From Phoronis australis (lineage: Eukaryota; Phoronida; Phoronidae): a stretch of DNA of 64,000 bases. The stretch is taken from NCBI GenBank assembly GCA_002633005.1, contig NMRA01000153.1, positions 734,067 through 798,066 on the forward strand. Direction: 5' to 3'. Of this stretch, positions 22,326 to 33,900 are shown piece after piece. The notes under the pieces were generated by a model that saw only the letters and a program-made list of their open reading frames with translations, made no database searches and was not told the origin of the DNA. The position numbers and the translations under genes were made by a program. Position 1 is the first letter of the stretch; every line of letters starts with the position of its first letter.

Positions 22326-22997
22326 CGCCTACCACACAATCGAGCGCGTTGGTTAGGATCTTTATCGTATTAGTCGGCACGACAGTAAGTGAGCCAAGCG
22401 CACCTCTGCAAACCGCAATGACAAGATCTAGTTGTCTAGAGGCGTAAACAACACAACGACCACATAGCATACGTTGTCGTTCCCAGAATGAAAATCAGTG
22501 AAGACTGGTCTTCAAACGGATAAATCCATCGACAAATAGTAATAATACTTTGCCGTGTGGAGTTAATTAAGGGTGGAAGTGCACGCATTGCATATTGAAG
22601 CCATCAACCCTTGGGCGCTTTTATTGACGGTGGATTTCCAATGATAACTACAGAGAGATAAGTTAACCCCATTTTTCAGACTTAGCTCTTATGGTTTTAT
22701 AGGAATGAATTTCTAAAATAGAATTGAATTTATGAAACAGAATTGAATTTACACTATTGGATAGAAATTTAAAAATAGGATTGCGTTTTATTTTAAGTAG
22801 GATTGAATTGATTAAATAACATTAGATTTGCAAAATAGGATTAGTTGAATTGATTAATTATAAGTAGCATTGAATTTACGAAAATATTAATTTTGTTATT
22901 TTAAAATAATTTCTGCTCTTTCCGCTGCTCATACGCTGGTTCGCGGTCAGGTAAGGTTGGGTTACCCACAAGGCCCAGTTTAAGACGAAGATACGAC
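22326..22997. other. Intergenic, AT-rich, nothing recognised
   Basis: Between 22690 and 22900 the phrase 'aatagaattgaattta' recurs in variants every 30-40 bp. This is a weak, degenerate AT-rich tandem repeat. Confidence 0.4.
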
Positions 22998-23093
22998 GGT
23001 GTAACCAGGATTTTGAGTTGGGGGGGGGGNNNNNNNNNNNNNNNNNNNNNNNNNNNNNCATGGCCCCCTTGGCCCCCCCTCTAAATCTGCCAC
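22998..23093. mobile_element. hAT-like MITE copy interrupted by a 29-base gap
   Basis: accaggattttgagttgggg on the left and ggccccccctctaaatctgccactg on the right match the 9411-9554 family. Positions 23030-23058 are N, probably a G-run that could not be assembled. The left terminus is decayed or uncertain. Confidence 0.6.
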
Positions 23094-23656
23094 TGGTAAC
23101 TGTGTGAACGTTGTATCCCTGCTCGTGGAAAACGAAGTTCAGCAAGGGTATTATGTATAATATGTTTAATTAGAAAAATGGGACTCGTGGAATTGCGAGT
23201 GAGAACATAATAAACCACTGAGGTTCGTTGTAAAGCAATTCAGCTGTTTTAAATACATTTTGTACAACGAGCGACTTGGTGTCAAAAAGAAGAAATTTCG
23301 TGAAGTTTCAGAGTTCTTCATTTCTGATTTCTGAAAACCAAACTCAGGCAACGTCACGTGACGGAAGAATTCCAGCCAACCCGCACCTTAATTATACAGC
23401 TAATACAGCACAAATACAAGGAACTCTTGAAATTTCTTGAAAAACATCACGATTTTACAAATTCTTAGTACTGATGTTGCCAGTCATGTTTCCGTGACCA
23501 TCTTGAATGTATCCGTGAATTTACAAAAATAGGCCTAGGGACTTATATTCGTAAAATGACCTTCCAAAAACGTCAAATGAAACCGAATATACAACCGGGC
23601 GTATTTTCGGAAACTATGTTAAACTTTCATGATGCAGTTTTGAAGCAAACAACTAC
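23094..23656. other. Intergenic, nothing recognised
   Basis: No supported feature. Confidence 0.4.
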
Positions 23657-24328
23657 AGTAGTATAGTAAGAGGTTTAGATGCCCCGTTTTGAGGCTCCTC
23701 GGTCAAAGGTCATCTAAAAGGAGGTCACGTGGTATAACTGCGATCGGGACACCTACCGGACGGATGTGTCAATGACGTCATGACGTAATAGGTTTGATTA
23801 GAGAGGCAACTCGTTTTGCGGCTCCTAGCAACGGATTGAAACAAAAGAGGGATGACAAGAACAAAACGTGAATTACCTTGGTTCGTGTGCGTCGAGTGTC
23901 GTTGTATTTTGTGTGTTCTGTCTCATCAAAAACAAAGGCAAAAAGGGGATAACCACCCAACCCAACAACAGATGTCGTGTAAAGTCTAACCCAGGCCCCG
24001 ACGGTACTGAGCGAATCGTACTNGTTGGGTGGTTATCCCCTTTTTGCCTTTGTTTTTGATGAGACAGAACACACAAAATACAACGACACTCGACGCACAC
24101 GAACCAAGGTAATTCACGTTTTGTTCTTGTCATCCCTCTTTTGTTTCAATCCGTTGCTAGGAGCCGCAAAACGAGTTGCCTCTCTAATCAAACCTATTAC
24201 GTCATGACGTCATTGACACATCCGTCCGGTAGGTGTCCCGATCGCAGTTATACCACGTGACCTCCTTTTAGATGACCTTTGACCGAGGAGCCTCAAAACG
24301 GGGCATCTAAACCTCTTACTATACTACT
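23657..24328. repeat. Perfect 305-bp inverted repeat with 62-nt loop
   Basis: Arms 23657-23961 and 24024-24328 pair base for base without gaps; a 60-codon frame in one arm is translated identically from the other. The loop (23962-24023) ends in an undetermined base (N at 24023), exactly where the second arm begins. Each arm has a TGACGTCA palindrome followed by TGACGTAA. It could be a foldback element or a hairpin-type library or assembly artefact. The + frame across the loop contains SNPGP. Confidence 0.9.
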
Positions 24329-26272
24329 AACTACCACTTAATTGATTATTCACTAAGACTGGCTTTCAAAGTACGTAAGAGGGTTAGTTACTGACAAGGG
24401 CACACTCTCCTTGGATGGTAGTTGAGTAAAATCGTGATCCCAAACTATAATGTGTTGGTAAAATGAACAAAAATTTACATCACATCATATTAGATACGTA
24501 TTTTTAGAATAATCTCTCACGAATAGTTATCACAAATACGCCTATTTGCGAGCTTTTGGGCTGGCCTATTTTCGAAAATTCCCGCTACGGCATTTTCTCA
24601 TTGTGCCGAAGACAACGCCAAGATTTGACAAGGATAAAAATGTATTGACGCCAAATGGTAAAAGACAGGTTTCAGTCTCAGTTCCAAAACCACAGACATC
24701 TTAATCTTGATGTCTATGTCCAAAACCTATTCGTATTATCCTCAAGGTAGCGCTTTGCCACTTTTTAAAGTTTTAAAACTTGTCACCAGGTAGCGCACCG
24801 AGCCGATGTGCAAACGGATGGGAAATTCCCACAACTTCGAAGAAGGAAGAGGTTAAAGTCGACATTTCCACTTCACTCTTCGAATAAACTTCTAGGTAAC
24901 TCATTTCATTTGGGCTTCAAGGTTTTTGACAATTTTTATAGAGTTTCTGGAGAATTCGAATGTGGATAAAGAAAACTTGATTACCACCGACGACACCACG
25001 TTATTTTTATTTTCAAGGCAGTATGTCATTGTGTTGTAACTGTTGTAAGTTCTAAATTGGTCACTAAAAATAGACAGTGTTCATCGTCTCCAGCTCTCGT
25101 AACAATACTCCGTCAATCGCTCTTTCTTTCTGCCAGTTTTCTTCATTCACTATCAAAATTCCTGGGGTAGCCAGACTTATGGGATAGAATGAAGACTTCT
25201 TCCCAGAAGTTCTGGTATCTCAGTCGTAAATTAATTGGATTGGACAAACGTTTTTATAAAAACAATGGATGTTTTGCTCTGAAAGTGAAACTCAGTGAGC
25301 ACATTCAGTTATGTGTAAAAATCATGCGCTTGATTTCCTGATTACTTATGTAAAGATTTCTACTACAGTTTGTCTGTGTAACTTAACACCTGAGGGTGAC
25401 TTTGTCTTCTGATCAGGGGATTTTTTTGGTAGGCAGGAACATTTAATAATTTATTACCCTCTTCTCCACCAATTCCACCCCCCATACCCCTCAGACCCCA
25501 TAGGAAGGTAAACATTGGAGAGAACAAACCAATTCGACTTCGCCAAATGTTTGCTCCACCTTCCTATCGTCACCTATTAAGGAACATGCTTTGAAGGTGC
25601 ATTTTGAAAGGGTGATTGAAGTTCCAGGGTCCTTGGCATACTGCCTTTGGGGCTCTTTCAGAATCCCTTGTTAATGCTGTGCGTGTACTTGGAATCCTGC
25701 TTAATCTCAAGATTAAGCAGAAGAGCCATTCTTAATGAATCCCAACAATTCGACACTTGAGACACTCGATTTTCAAGTATCTTCATATGGAGCTAGCGTA
25801 TTATTTTTTATTAGTTTAACGTATGAATGATAAGTTTTGAACATTTTCTTCAGCTCAGTAAATGCAGTTATAGAGTTATTTTGTTGTTTTATTAGAGCAA
25901 CAGGATAATTTATTTGAAAACTGAAAAACGCGTTCGTTGGGTCAATTTTCGCTGTAGTTTGTTATCATTGACAACAAACAATCTCACTGTGCAATTTTAT
26001 CAATCAGCATGCTTGGTAAAACCGAGAAAAACATCTCTTAGTATTTTCTACTGTCTTGTGTATTTTTCATGGACATATAAAATTAAACTTTTGAATTAAA
26101 TTTTTTGCTTTTTTAAAACTGGTCGTTTGTTTATAACGGTGTTTTATAAAAACAGGTGCCGTGGTGTTTGCACTTCCCTCAATCTTCATTAGCAACTATC
26201 GATCATTCAAAAACTGATAGCCAATATCCGGTGACATGATGACTAAAAAATCCTGAAGTGAATTTAAAAACA
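24329..26272. other. Intergenic, no gene seen
   Basis: No domain-bearing frame. A perfect short palindrome, ctgcttaatct-ca-agattaagcag, lies at 25697-25720. Confidence 0.4.
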
Positions 26273-28080
26273 TCTCGTAAATGACACAACATGTCCCGTA
26301 AGTGATATTGCGACGTTGGCTATTATTTCTGACCACTAGCACTTCAGGAAATAACTGGTATGAAATAATGAGGGATAGTATACGTATTTAAGGTTATTTC
26401 GTGTCACCTGTATGAGTTGATGTAACTGATTACGTAATAAAAATGGCAACAGATTATATTTCAAGCGTCTGTGTTGCAAGAAGGCACATAGAGACATTTG
26501 TAACACAACTCACATGTACATGTACTGGTAAATCCAAAAGTTTGCATTCAACATTTTTACAACATCTGCTATACAACTGTGCCTGACATCTAACACATCA
26601 CAAGCCATGTCCCATAAATGACGACTTAAGGTAATTCAAGCCTTGACAATTAGTCTAAAGTCTGTTAAGGTTAAAAACCTTTTAACGGCAATGTTAACTC
26701 GGCTTTAAACTTTACTAAATTAGGAGAAATCAAGGTAGTCCAGCAATTCATCTGACGCCTTGAACGCTCTGCGGCTCTTCCCAACAGGTGATAGGTCCAG
26801 GACGAGCTTCAGGATGTCATCTTTCCGTAGCCAAATCTTGTTTCCTTCGGTCACATAAGCAATCCACTCATTTTACTGGACGGCTGCACGAAGTTGACTT
26901 CCACAAGCAAATCGACATCATCTGTGTCCACGACTTGTCCGAGATATCGGTGACCTTCATATTTACAAACAAAATCGCCTTGCTTCACTTGTATCTTGAC
27001 TTGTTTGGTCTCAGCTAACACTCTATTGTTTTCTTGTCTTCCAACTTTTTGTACTTCTGTCAGTTCTGACACTGGTATGAAAGACCCGTAAATCGTTCAG
27101 TTTCTGTTCTAAGCCATTCGTAACCAAGTTGTGCGTTTTTACGGGCTCCGTAGACTATTCTTTCACCCGCTGCGACTTGAATTTTGACATTCTGCAACGC
27201 AAACCAAGGTGACAAACTCTAATTAATAGGTATTAAATAAAGTAAAAGATGTCATCACTATTTTTGCAAGGTCATCTGCATTAAGTTATGTATCGTTACT
27301 GATAATAATTCAATTACTACGTAAAATGAATTTAATTTGGGTAAAAATAAAACAAATCACTTACGGGACACTGAATGTCATTTACGTGACAATTTTTTAC
27401 GAGAGCTTATCAAGACCGACGTCAAGCAGATTCGAATCAAAGTATGTTTTACAGGAAGCATTTCGTCACTTCTTTTAATACGTTAATAACAACCCTAAAA
27501 CATGCGAATTATAAAAGTGAGATTACAGAAAACTTACCCAAAGGTTCTGCTGACTCCTTTAGCGAGTATTTTCAGACAGTATCAATGTCAGCTGAAGCGC
27601 ACATGCTCGTTCTTGAAAAATTGACCTATATTCATGTCACACTTGCCAATATTAAGTGAAATTAGTTGGACTTGACCTAATTATAAAACTGTCGTCCCGT
27701 AAATGAAGACTCGTAAATGATGAGCAACCAATTTCAAATGCCAAAATTTTTCCTAAATGTCCGCCAAAAACTTTCAAAACTGTGCATTGATTTAGCACAT
27801 CACCATAGCTTTGTAGAGTTATTTTAGTTTCCACATCTTCATTTTAATCAATGCACTATTGTTGAGTTTATGCACGTCTCGTAAATGATTCCAAAAAAAA
27901 TTCCTCTGCGCTTCTTGAAAAGCAGTGCCACACAGCCACTTTCAGATGACGCAAAGGTTTAAAAAATTAATGCCATCGCCGTTTTCTTGTGTATTACAAA
28001 TTATTGATCGCGAATTTACTAAAATATCTCTTGAAACTTTTTTTTTACAAAAACACGCCAATGAGGTCTCGTAAATGATT
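26273..28080. repeat. Cluster of GTCYCGTAAATGA-like motifs
   Basis: Nine sites: + orientation at 26273 (tctcgtaaatgac), 26292 (tgtcccgtaagtgat), 26609 (tgtcccataaatgac), 27694, 27708, 27876 and 28066; - orientation at 27358-27370 and 27376-27391 (tgtcatttacgtgaca). Four of the first-group spacings are short, and the sites lie on both sides of the broken frame at 26720-27190. Repeated motifs flanking a coding core are what subterminal transposase-binding repeats look like, but I could not find terminal inverted repeats. Confidence 0.5.
26720..27190 (-). pseudogene. Broken reading frame, probably transposon-derived
   Basis: Read on the minus strand from about 27190: NVKIQVAAGERIVYG, then RKNAQLGYEWLRTE, a frame change near 27075, VKQGDFVCKYEGHRYLGQVV, another frame change near 26865, KIWLRKDDILKLVLD and AFKASDELLDYLDFS before TAA at 26722. 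The pattern 'GDFV..YEG..YLG.V.....D..V' followed by '(W)LR.DDIL..(L).L.PV' recalls the C-terminal segment of reading frames common in invertebrate DNA transposons; I cannot name the family. Two frameshifts make it a remnant. It sits within the GTCYCGTAAATGA motif cluster. Confidence 0.45.
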
Positions 28081-30544
28081 TGAGATTTGGCTTCACTCAG
28101 TAAACATGGTGGTAATTAAAATTTATTTTTTGTTTACGAAAAACGTTGGGTTTCTCTTTGAAAATGTCTCACTAAGTTTCCGAAATGCAATTATTCGTTT
28201 CGATTGGACAAGTTATTATAACAAAAAAGAGCCTGTTTCTACGTTGTCGTTTTTTCAGCTTCACGTAATTTTATGGAACCCTAAGCTACATGGTGCATTG
28301 TGACACCTACCATGTAAACTGTAGCTGGTCATAAGACACAGCACGCACATTAGACATAAAGGTCTTTTGACGTTCTTTCATGACTTCGTACATTCTGTGT
28401 GGTGAGCTGAAGTTTGGTTTCACCATTTGTCACGATTCATTGAGAATGAATGAGAAGTGAGTGTTGCGTGAACTTGGAATTGAATATATTTTTTAAGGCA
28501 AAAAGGTGAAATTTTTATTCAGTGAAAAGAATTTTTGTAATTATTGGCTTTGCGATTGTTGAGTGATAGCTTAAGCATATTTAGTTTATTTAGTTTCCAA
28601 TAGATGGCGCTTGCCTACATACTTTGTCTGTTATGTCCTCAATAAAGGTCAAGTTTAGAACTTAAAAAAAACTCTACTCTAAATGCTGATTTTGCGTACA
28701 CAATATCACTTATCGCAACAGCGATCAACCATTTTTTCCTTTACCTTAACTTGTGTCGCTGAACCAGAGGAATATGTGAATGGCCTAATCTATTATTGTT
28801 TAGTGAAACTGATCGCCCGTAGTTGAAAAGGTTGGATAAAATTGAGATTATTTTATTCAAATGTAACTTGGTTTTGTGCAGTGCAAATTTCTGTGAACAT
28901 GAATGTGATTATTTGAGTGAACTTGTCAAGTTGCCTCGTGTATTTCAAGTTCGCACAACACTCACTTCCAAGTTCACCTACAGCAGTTAAAACACAGTTA
29001 ATCCAGATTCTGGGGACTGGGGACAAGTGATACACAGGGTTTGTCAAAAGTATACTCCCACTTATTGTGCAATGCCGGGAGTTCAAATTCAGTTCCCATG
29101 GATCAGATTCTGTGCCTGAGCCACATGGCATGAATGCCCACGAGAGTGGTGTTGACCTTTTCTCTGAGTGATTACCATACCTATAATCCACACGTTGATT
29201 CCAGCACAACAGCAACTTGGCATGTATTTCTTTAGGCCTGACTCCTGGTATTTAAACTCCAGAGCACATTTGAAAGACTGTTAAAACTTTTCTTCTTCAA
29301 TTTTCCCAAAAAATTAAGGATGTCTTTACGAACACAGGGCAGCGCCAAAAACAATAAGTTCCAATCATTAAATTAACATTTTGTTTTGTGCACATTTTAT
29401 TATGTTGTCCAACTGTCTAATTTTAACAAGTTGAATTCTACTAAGAACAACTAGATGACACTGTTAAGTACAACTTTTCAGCAAATACTTTTGAAATTTA
29501 AAAAGTTTAATGCATCTAGTTTAAATCCGTAGCAGCTTCTTTACTTGATTTTGTAATATTTAATCGCTTTGGGTTCTTCTGTGTGAGACAAATTTCGTTC
29601 TCTGCAAGTTTGGAAAGTGAAAATAAGACCTAAGGTTATTTTTATTGGCTGAAAAATTGTAATTTCACAGGACATAGGTGACGGACATACAAATTAGCCG
29701 TAAGTCTGTCATGCAATTGTTACCTTAACAAGTAATTCCTGGGATCTAAAATTTTGGTTAGTAGTATTGAGAAACAAGTTAAAAGAGAATTTGATTTTTT
29801 AAAATTTTGATTGAAAACTTTTGATGTAACTAAACTTTTTAGCACATTTTGTTTTGTGACGAATGTTCGGCACCATGATATCCAGGAGTTGTTGACCTTT
29901 GATCCAAAAAGTCAATGACGTGTTGCAGGTCAAATGATTTTTTTTAGAAAGTTTAGGCTTCATGTGATTGCACAAATTTGATATTGTAGTGAAATACCCA
30001 TAATTAGCTTATTTATGACAATAATTATCAACACACGTAAAAATCGGGGTTAGTTTTTAGGGTCAAGTGACCTCCAAAAATGGATCTATATAAGAAAAAA
30101 ATTGAAAGTTATAGGAAATTCAAATATGGGTCTTGAAACTAGACAGACTATGGGCTTTCAGATGAGACCAGATATGTTAATCTAGTCACAATTTTAATTT
30201 TTGTCTCTAGGTTAACCTTTTCATGGAATTGCCCCTAAATGGACTAAAATGTTTTTAATTTTTATTGTAAGTAAAAAAATTTGGTGTAATAGAATTTCAC
30301 GTGGTCGTCATATTATGCGGTAAATTAGGGTAGAATTATCGAAGTTGAGTTCTCAAAGACCTGGCACTTTTATGTAAGTTACGGTACCAATTTGGTTGGG
30401 CACAATGGTGAACCAAGAATAGGTGTAATCCATTTTGAAGTGGGCACGAAGTCATACATGAGTGTTAATCTGGATTAATACTGTACTTTCCCAAGCCGTG
30501 ACATTTGACTGGCTTGTTGTTTACAGCCAATTTGTTTCTTTCAG
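28081..30544. other. Upstream of RNF31, no gene seen
   Basis: AT-rich. It should hold the RNF31 promoter and a non-coding first exon, since an acceptor (gtttctttcag) directly precedes the start codon. The minus-strand frame at 28853-29215 has no family features. An isolated tccaatagatggcgcttgcc (28598-28617) is CTCF-like. Confidence 0.35.
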
Positions 30545-30553
30545 GCTCACAGA

Positions 30554-30916
30554 ATGACAGAGAGAGCAATACCCATCACTAGTTATTTGGCACCTATTCC
30601 ATCATCAAGTATGTTGACTGCTTCCCCAGGACACTCCCCAGGTGTGTCCAGCCCACTTGGTGGGCAGTCCCTTTCACTGATTACTGCTCCCTCAGACCAC
30701 TCTAGGCTGCCACTCAGCAGTCTACCAGGAACTGAAAGTATGAAGCAGAGAATACTTGGTGCGACAATTGCAACTCAGAGAAGAGCTCTTGTTCAAGCTC
30801 TTCTGTCAAACATTGATACAGGACAGATATTGCGCAAGATAATCTCTTTAGAAGTTCCTGTTACTCGCAAACTCGTTTCACTGGATTTGAAAGGGCTGTT
30901 AAATAGCAACTGCACG
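30554..30916 (+). CDS. RNF31: RNF31 coding exon 1
   Basis: The start ATG lies 9 bp after acceptor gtttctttcag. The Ser/Pro-rich N-terminus leads into IISLEVPVTRKLVSLDLKG, the first helices of PUB. The donor is GTGAGT at 30917, phase 0. Vertebrate HOIP lacks most of the roughly 75-residue Ser/Pro lead. Confidence 0.85.
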
Positions 30917-33900
30917 GTGAGTTGGTTTGCTATTATGTGTGATTTTCAAGTTACATTTCGTCCTGTTCAACAAGCTAAAAATTGATAATTGAATTGAATG
31001 ACCCTTTTACCCCGACTTGCACAGTCTTGTGATACTCCCTACTGTGACTTGCACAATCAACCTTGTAATACTCTCTACTGTGACTTGCACAATTAACCTT
31101 GTAATATCCCTTATGTGACTTGCGCAATCAACCTTGTAATACTCCCTACTGTGACTTGCACAATCCACCTTGTAATACTCCCTACTGTGACTTGCACAAT
31201 CCACCTTGTAATACTCCCTACTGTGACTTGCGCAATCAACCTTGTAATACTCCCTACTGTGACTTGCACAATCCACCTTGTAATACTCCCTGTTGCTACA
31301 AGATTCCATTTCTGGAACTAACAAGAACATCAAAACCAATTGCGACTCAAGAAAACACTATCGGTCTTTATTGCATGTGGCCAATACGACTCAAGAAAAC
31401 ACTATCAGTCTTTATTGCATGTGGCCAATACGACTCAAGAAAACACTATCAGTCTTTATTGCATGTGGCCAATACGACTCAAGAAAACACTATCAGTCTT
31501 TATTGCATGTGGCCAATACGACTCAAGAAAACACTATCAGTCTTTATTGCGTGTGGCCAATACGACTCAAGAAAACACTATCAGTCTTTATTGCATGTGG
31601 CCAATACGAAAATGATGCAATGGCGCATGTATTTGAGTTGGTAATGGAAATGGAATCCTATCATGGTATGGAATATTATGAGACCGATTTTATGAAAGTA
31701 AATAAGGCTTAATTCAATTTTTGCTTTCTAGCCAGCTTAATATGGTGAAATGCCACTTTAAGCTTTGTGTCATTTCTTTGTGTGCACCTTTGGAAAAAGC
31801 TATTTTAAGAAATACTATGTCCTACAAAATAGCCGAGTGAATACGATGTTGTCAGACAATATCAAATTTATTCAGTGGAAAGTTTATCCTAAGCCCCATG
31901 TGATTTTTAGAGATACTAATCTGTTATCAACAAGTCTATGTGATATCTTGCAGGACTCCACTAAACTCCAGGCCATAAATTGTGCTCTGAGTATTTTAGA
32001 GAAATACGGAAAAAATCTCCTGAAACCAGCCAGCCAAAGACCAAAGTTTTGGAAATCGATCAAGTTTGCCAACGGCACGTACAGAGAACACATCAGCTCT
32101 ATCGCTGTAAGTACATATTGCTATATCCAGTGCTGCGTTGGTAGTAGACGTGCTATTTGAAACTTGTGTATTTGTGTGACGTCATAGTTATTACATTTTC
32201 ATCAGTGTTGTTTTGGTTTCAGATGATGTGTCATAAATGTAAAACGTGGAGATTTTATTAACAACCTGGATAATATTTTTTTTTGAAAATGAAACCACAT
32301 TCTGTAGGAAGTCCTTGGTGCCTGTTTTTAAGTTAATAATTGAGTCTCATGTACAGCACACATCTCGAATTCTTGTCCGACTGGTCGAAAATTGATCAAC
32401 AACCGGTCGTCTAGCCAACCAGTAGCTGACCTTCGACAGTCTGCTAAGAGTCGTCACTCGAGTCACCTCTGCGGTCGGCAGTTAATTTGGCAAACTGGTC
32501 ACCTAGCTTAGGCAACTGATTTGGATTATGTGTATCCTCAGTTGGTTGTTCCTTTCCAGTGGCCACTCTAGTCTTAAACCTGCAGTTTATCAACTTACAC
32601 CTATTTACCATAGTAAAACACCATGTACTTATAATTGCGTGAAATTAGAACAAAGCACAAGTTCGTGTGGAATTACCGACAGCACAGTAAAATCAAACTG
32701 TCGCATACGCGATATTTAACATCACGTTCATGATGACGCATTCTAGCAGAACGCTGTCTGATTTGGAATGTTATGTTTGTAGTTGAATATTAGTGGAATA
32801 TATTTATTAATATGTCTGTTATCTTAATTCTACACAAACGTTAAATGATTTGCAAAAATATAATTTTGAACTTTAACTATGAGGCGTTTTTTTGCCCATA
32901 ACACTAAAAAGTCATTTAAATGTTACAGTTAAGTTGTATAAAAATCCAAAAACAATGGTTGACGTGTTGCGTCTGCAGGTGTTTTCAAAAAATGTTCGAT
33001 GAGTAGCTGGAAAGTTTAACTCATAGTGATCGCTTTTGATTACCACTTCATGTATCCGCATCTCTCTATTGAAAATCGTTTTATTTTGTATAATTTGTAA
33101 ATAGGCTGGTGATAGAAAAACATTTGTTTTGAAAACAACGTCAAGAACCGTTTGAACACTGGACAGTAATGAATGAAAACGGCAAATGCAGATAGGTTTG
33201 GTTATAGCGTCAACTGTGATCCATCTTTCCGTGTTTGGTTATAGCGTCAACTGTGATCCATCTTTCCGTGTTTGATGTCACTTTCTGAGTTAATAAAAAT
33301 CGTAACCATATTATTTAGAAGTTACATCATTTCGAGCCCGTGGGAGTATGCACGCAATACTGTGTGTTTCGCATCTTTAATGCAAGGGGTTAATACTCTG
33401 AAAATAAAATTTCAGAGTAATGGCCTTTCGGTGTTAAAAGTCACACACTCTAAAAATGCTGGTGATAATAATTAAATTTTCATCGATGACGTTGAAAATA
33501 TAACAATGATTCAAAAAAGAAAATCATGCAAAACAGAAATGCACAATTTTTATTTGTATGACACAGTTCACGAAATAAATTTAGTCATGAGGTGATTGGT
33601 TGCCGGAGCTACTCACTATTTCAAAAGAGCTTGATTTCAAATTTCTTGACAGAAAATTTACAAAAACGTATCGCTTTCTGCAACGTCTTATAGCAGTGAA
33701 TTTCTGCTACCGTGGTTGATAACAGGACTAGTTTACCTGTGTGTTGTTTCGGCTTTAATCCCTTTACAGGTTGCTTCTAGTCTGTACTTTTGGTTTCATT
33801 TTTCATTTACATTAGATGAGGTCATGATATATGCTTGAGAAATATTCAGATACCAATTGCAAAAATTCGTACGGGATTGAATGTGAAGAAAACTTTTCTA

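Noticed and set aside
28853-29215. 120-aa minus-strand protein
   Set aside because: No domain, no splice or context support, composition typical of chance frames.
31007-31712. Repeat proteins of 91-174 aa in several frames
   Set aside because: Products of the 36-bp and 44-bp minisatellites in RNF31 intron 1.
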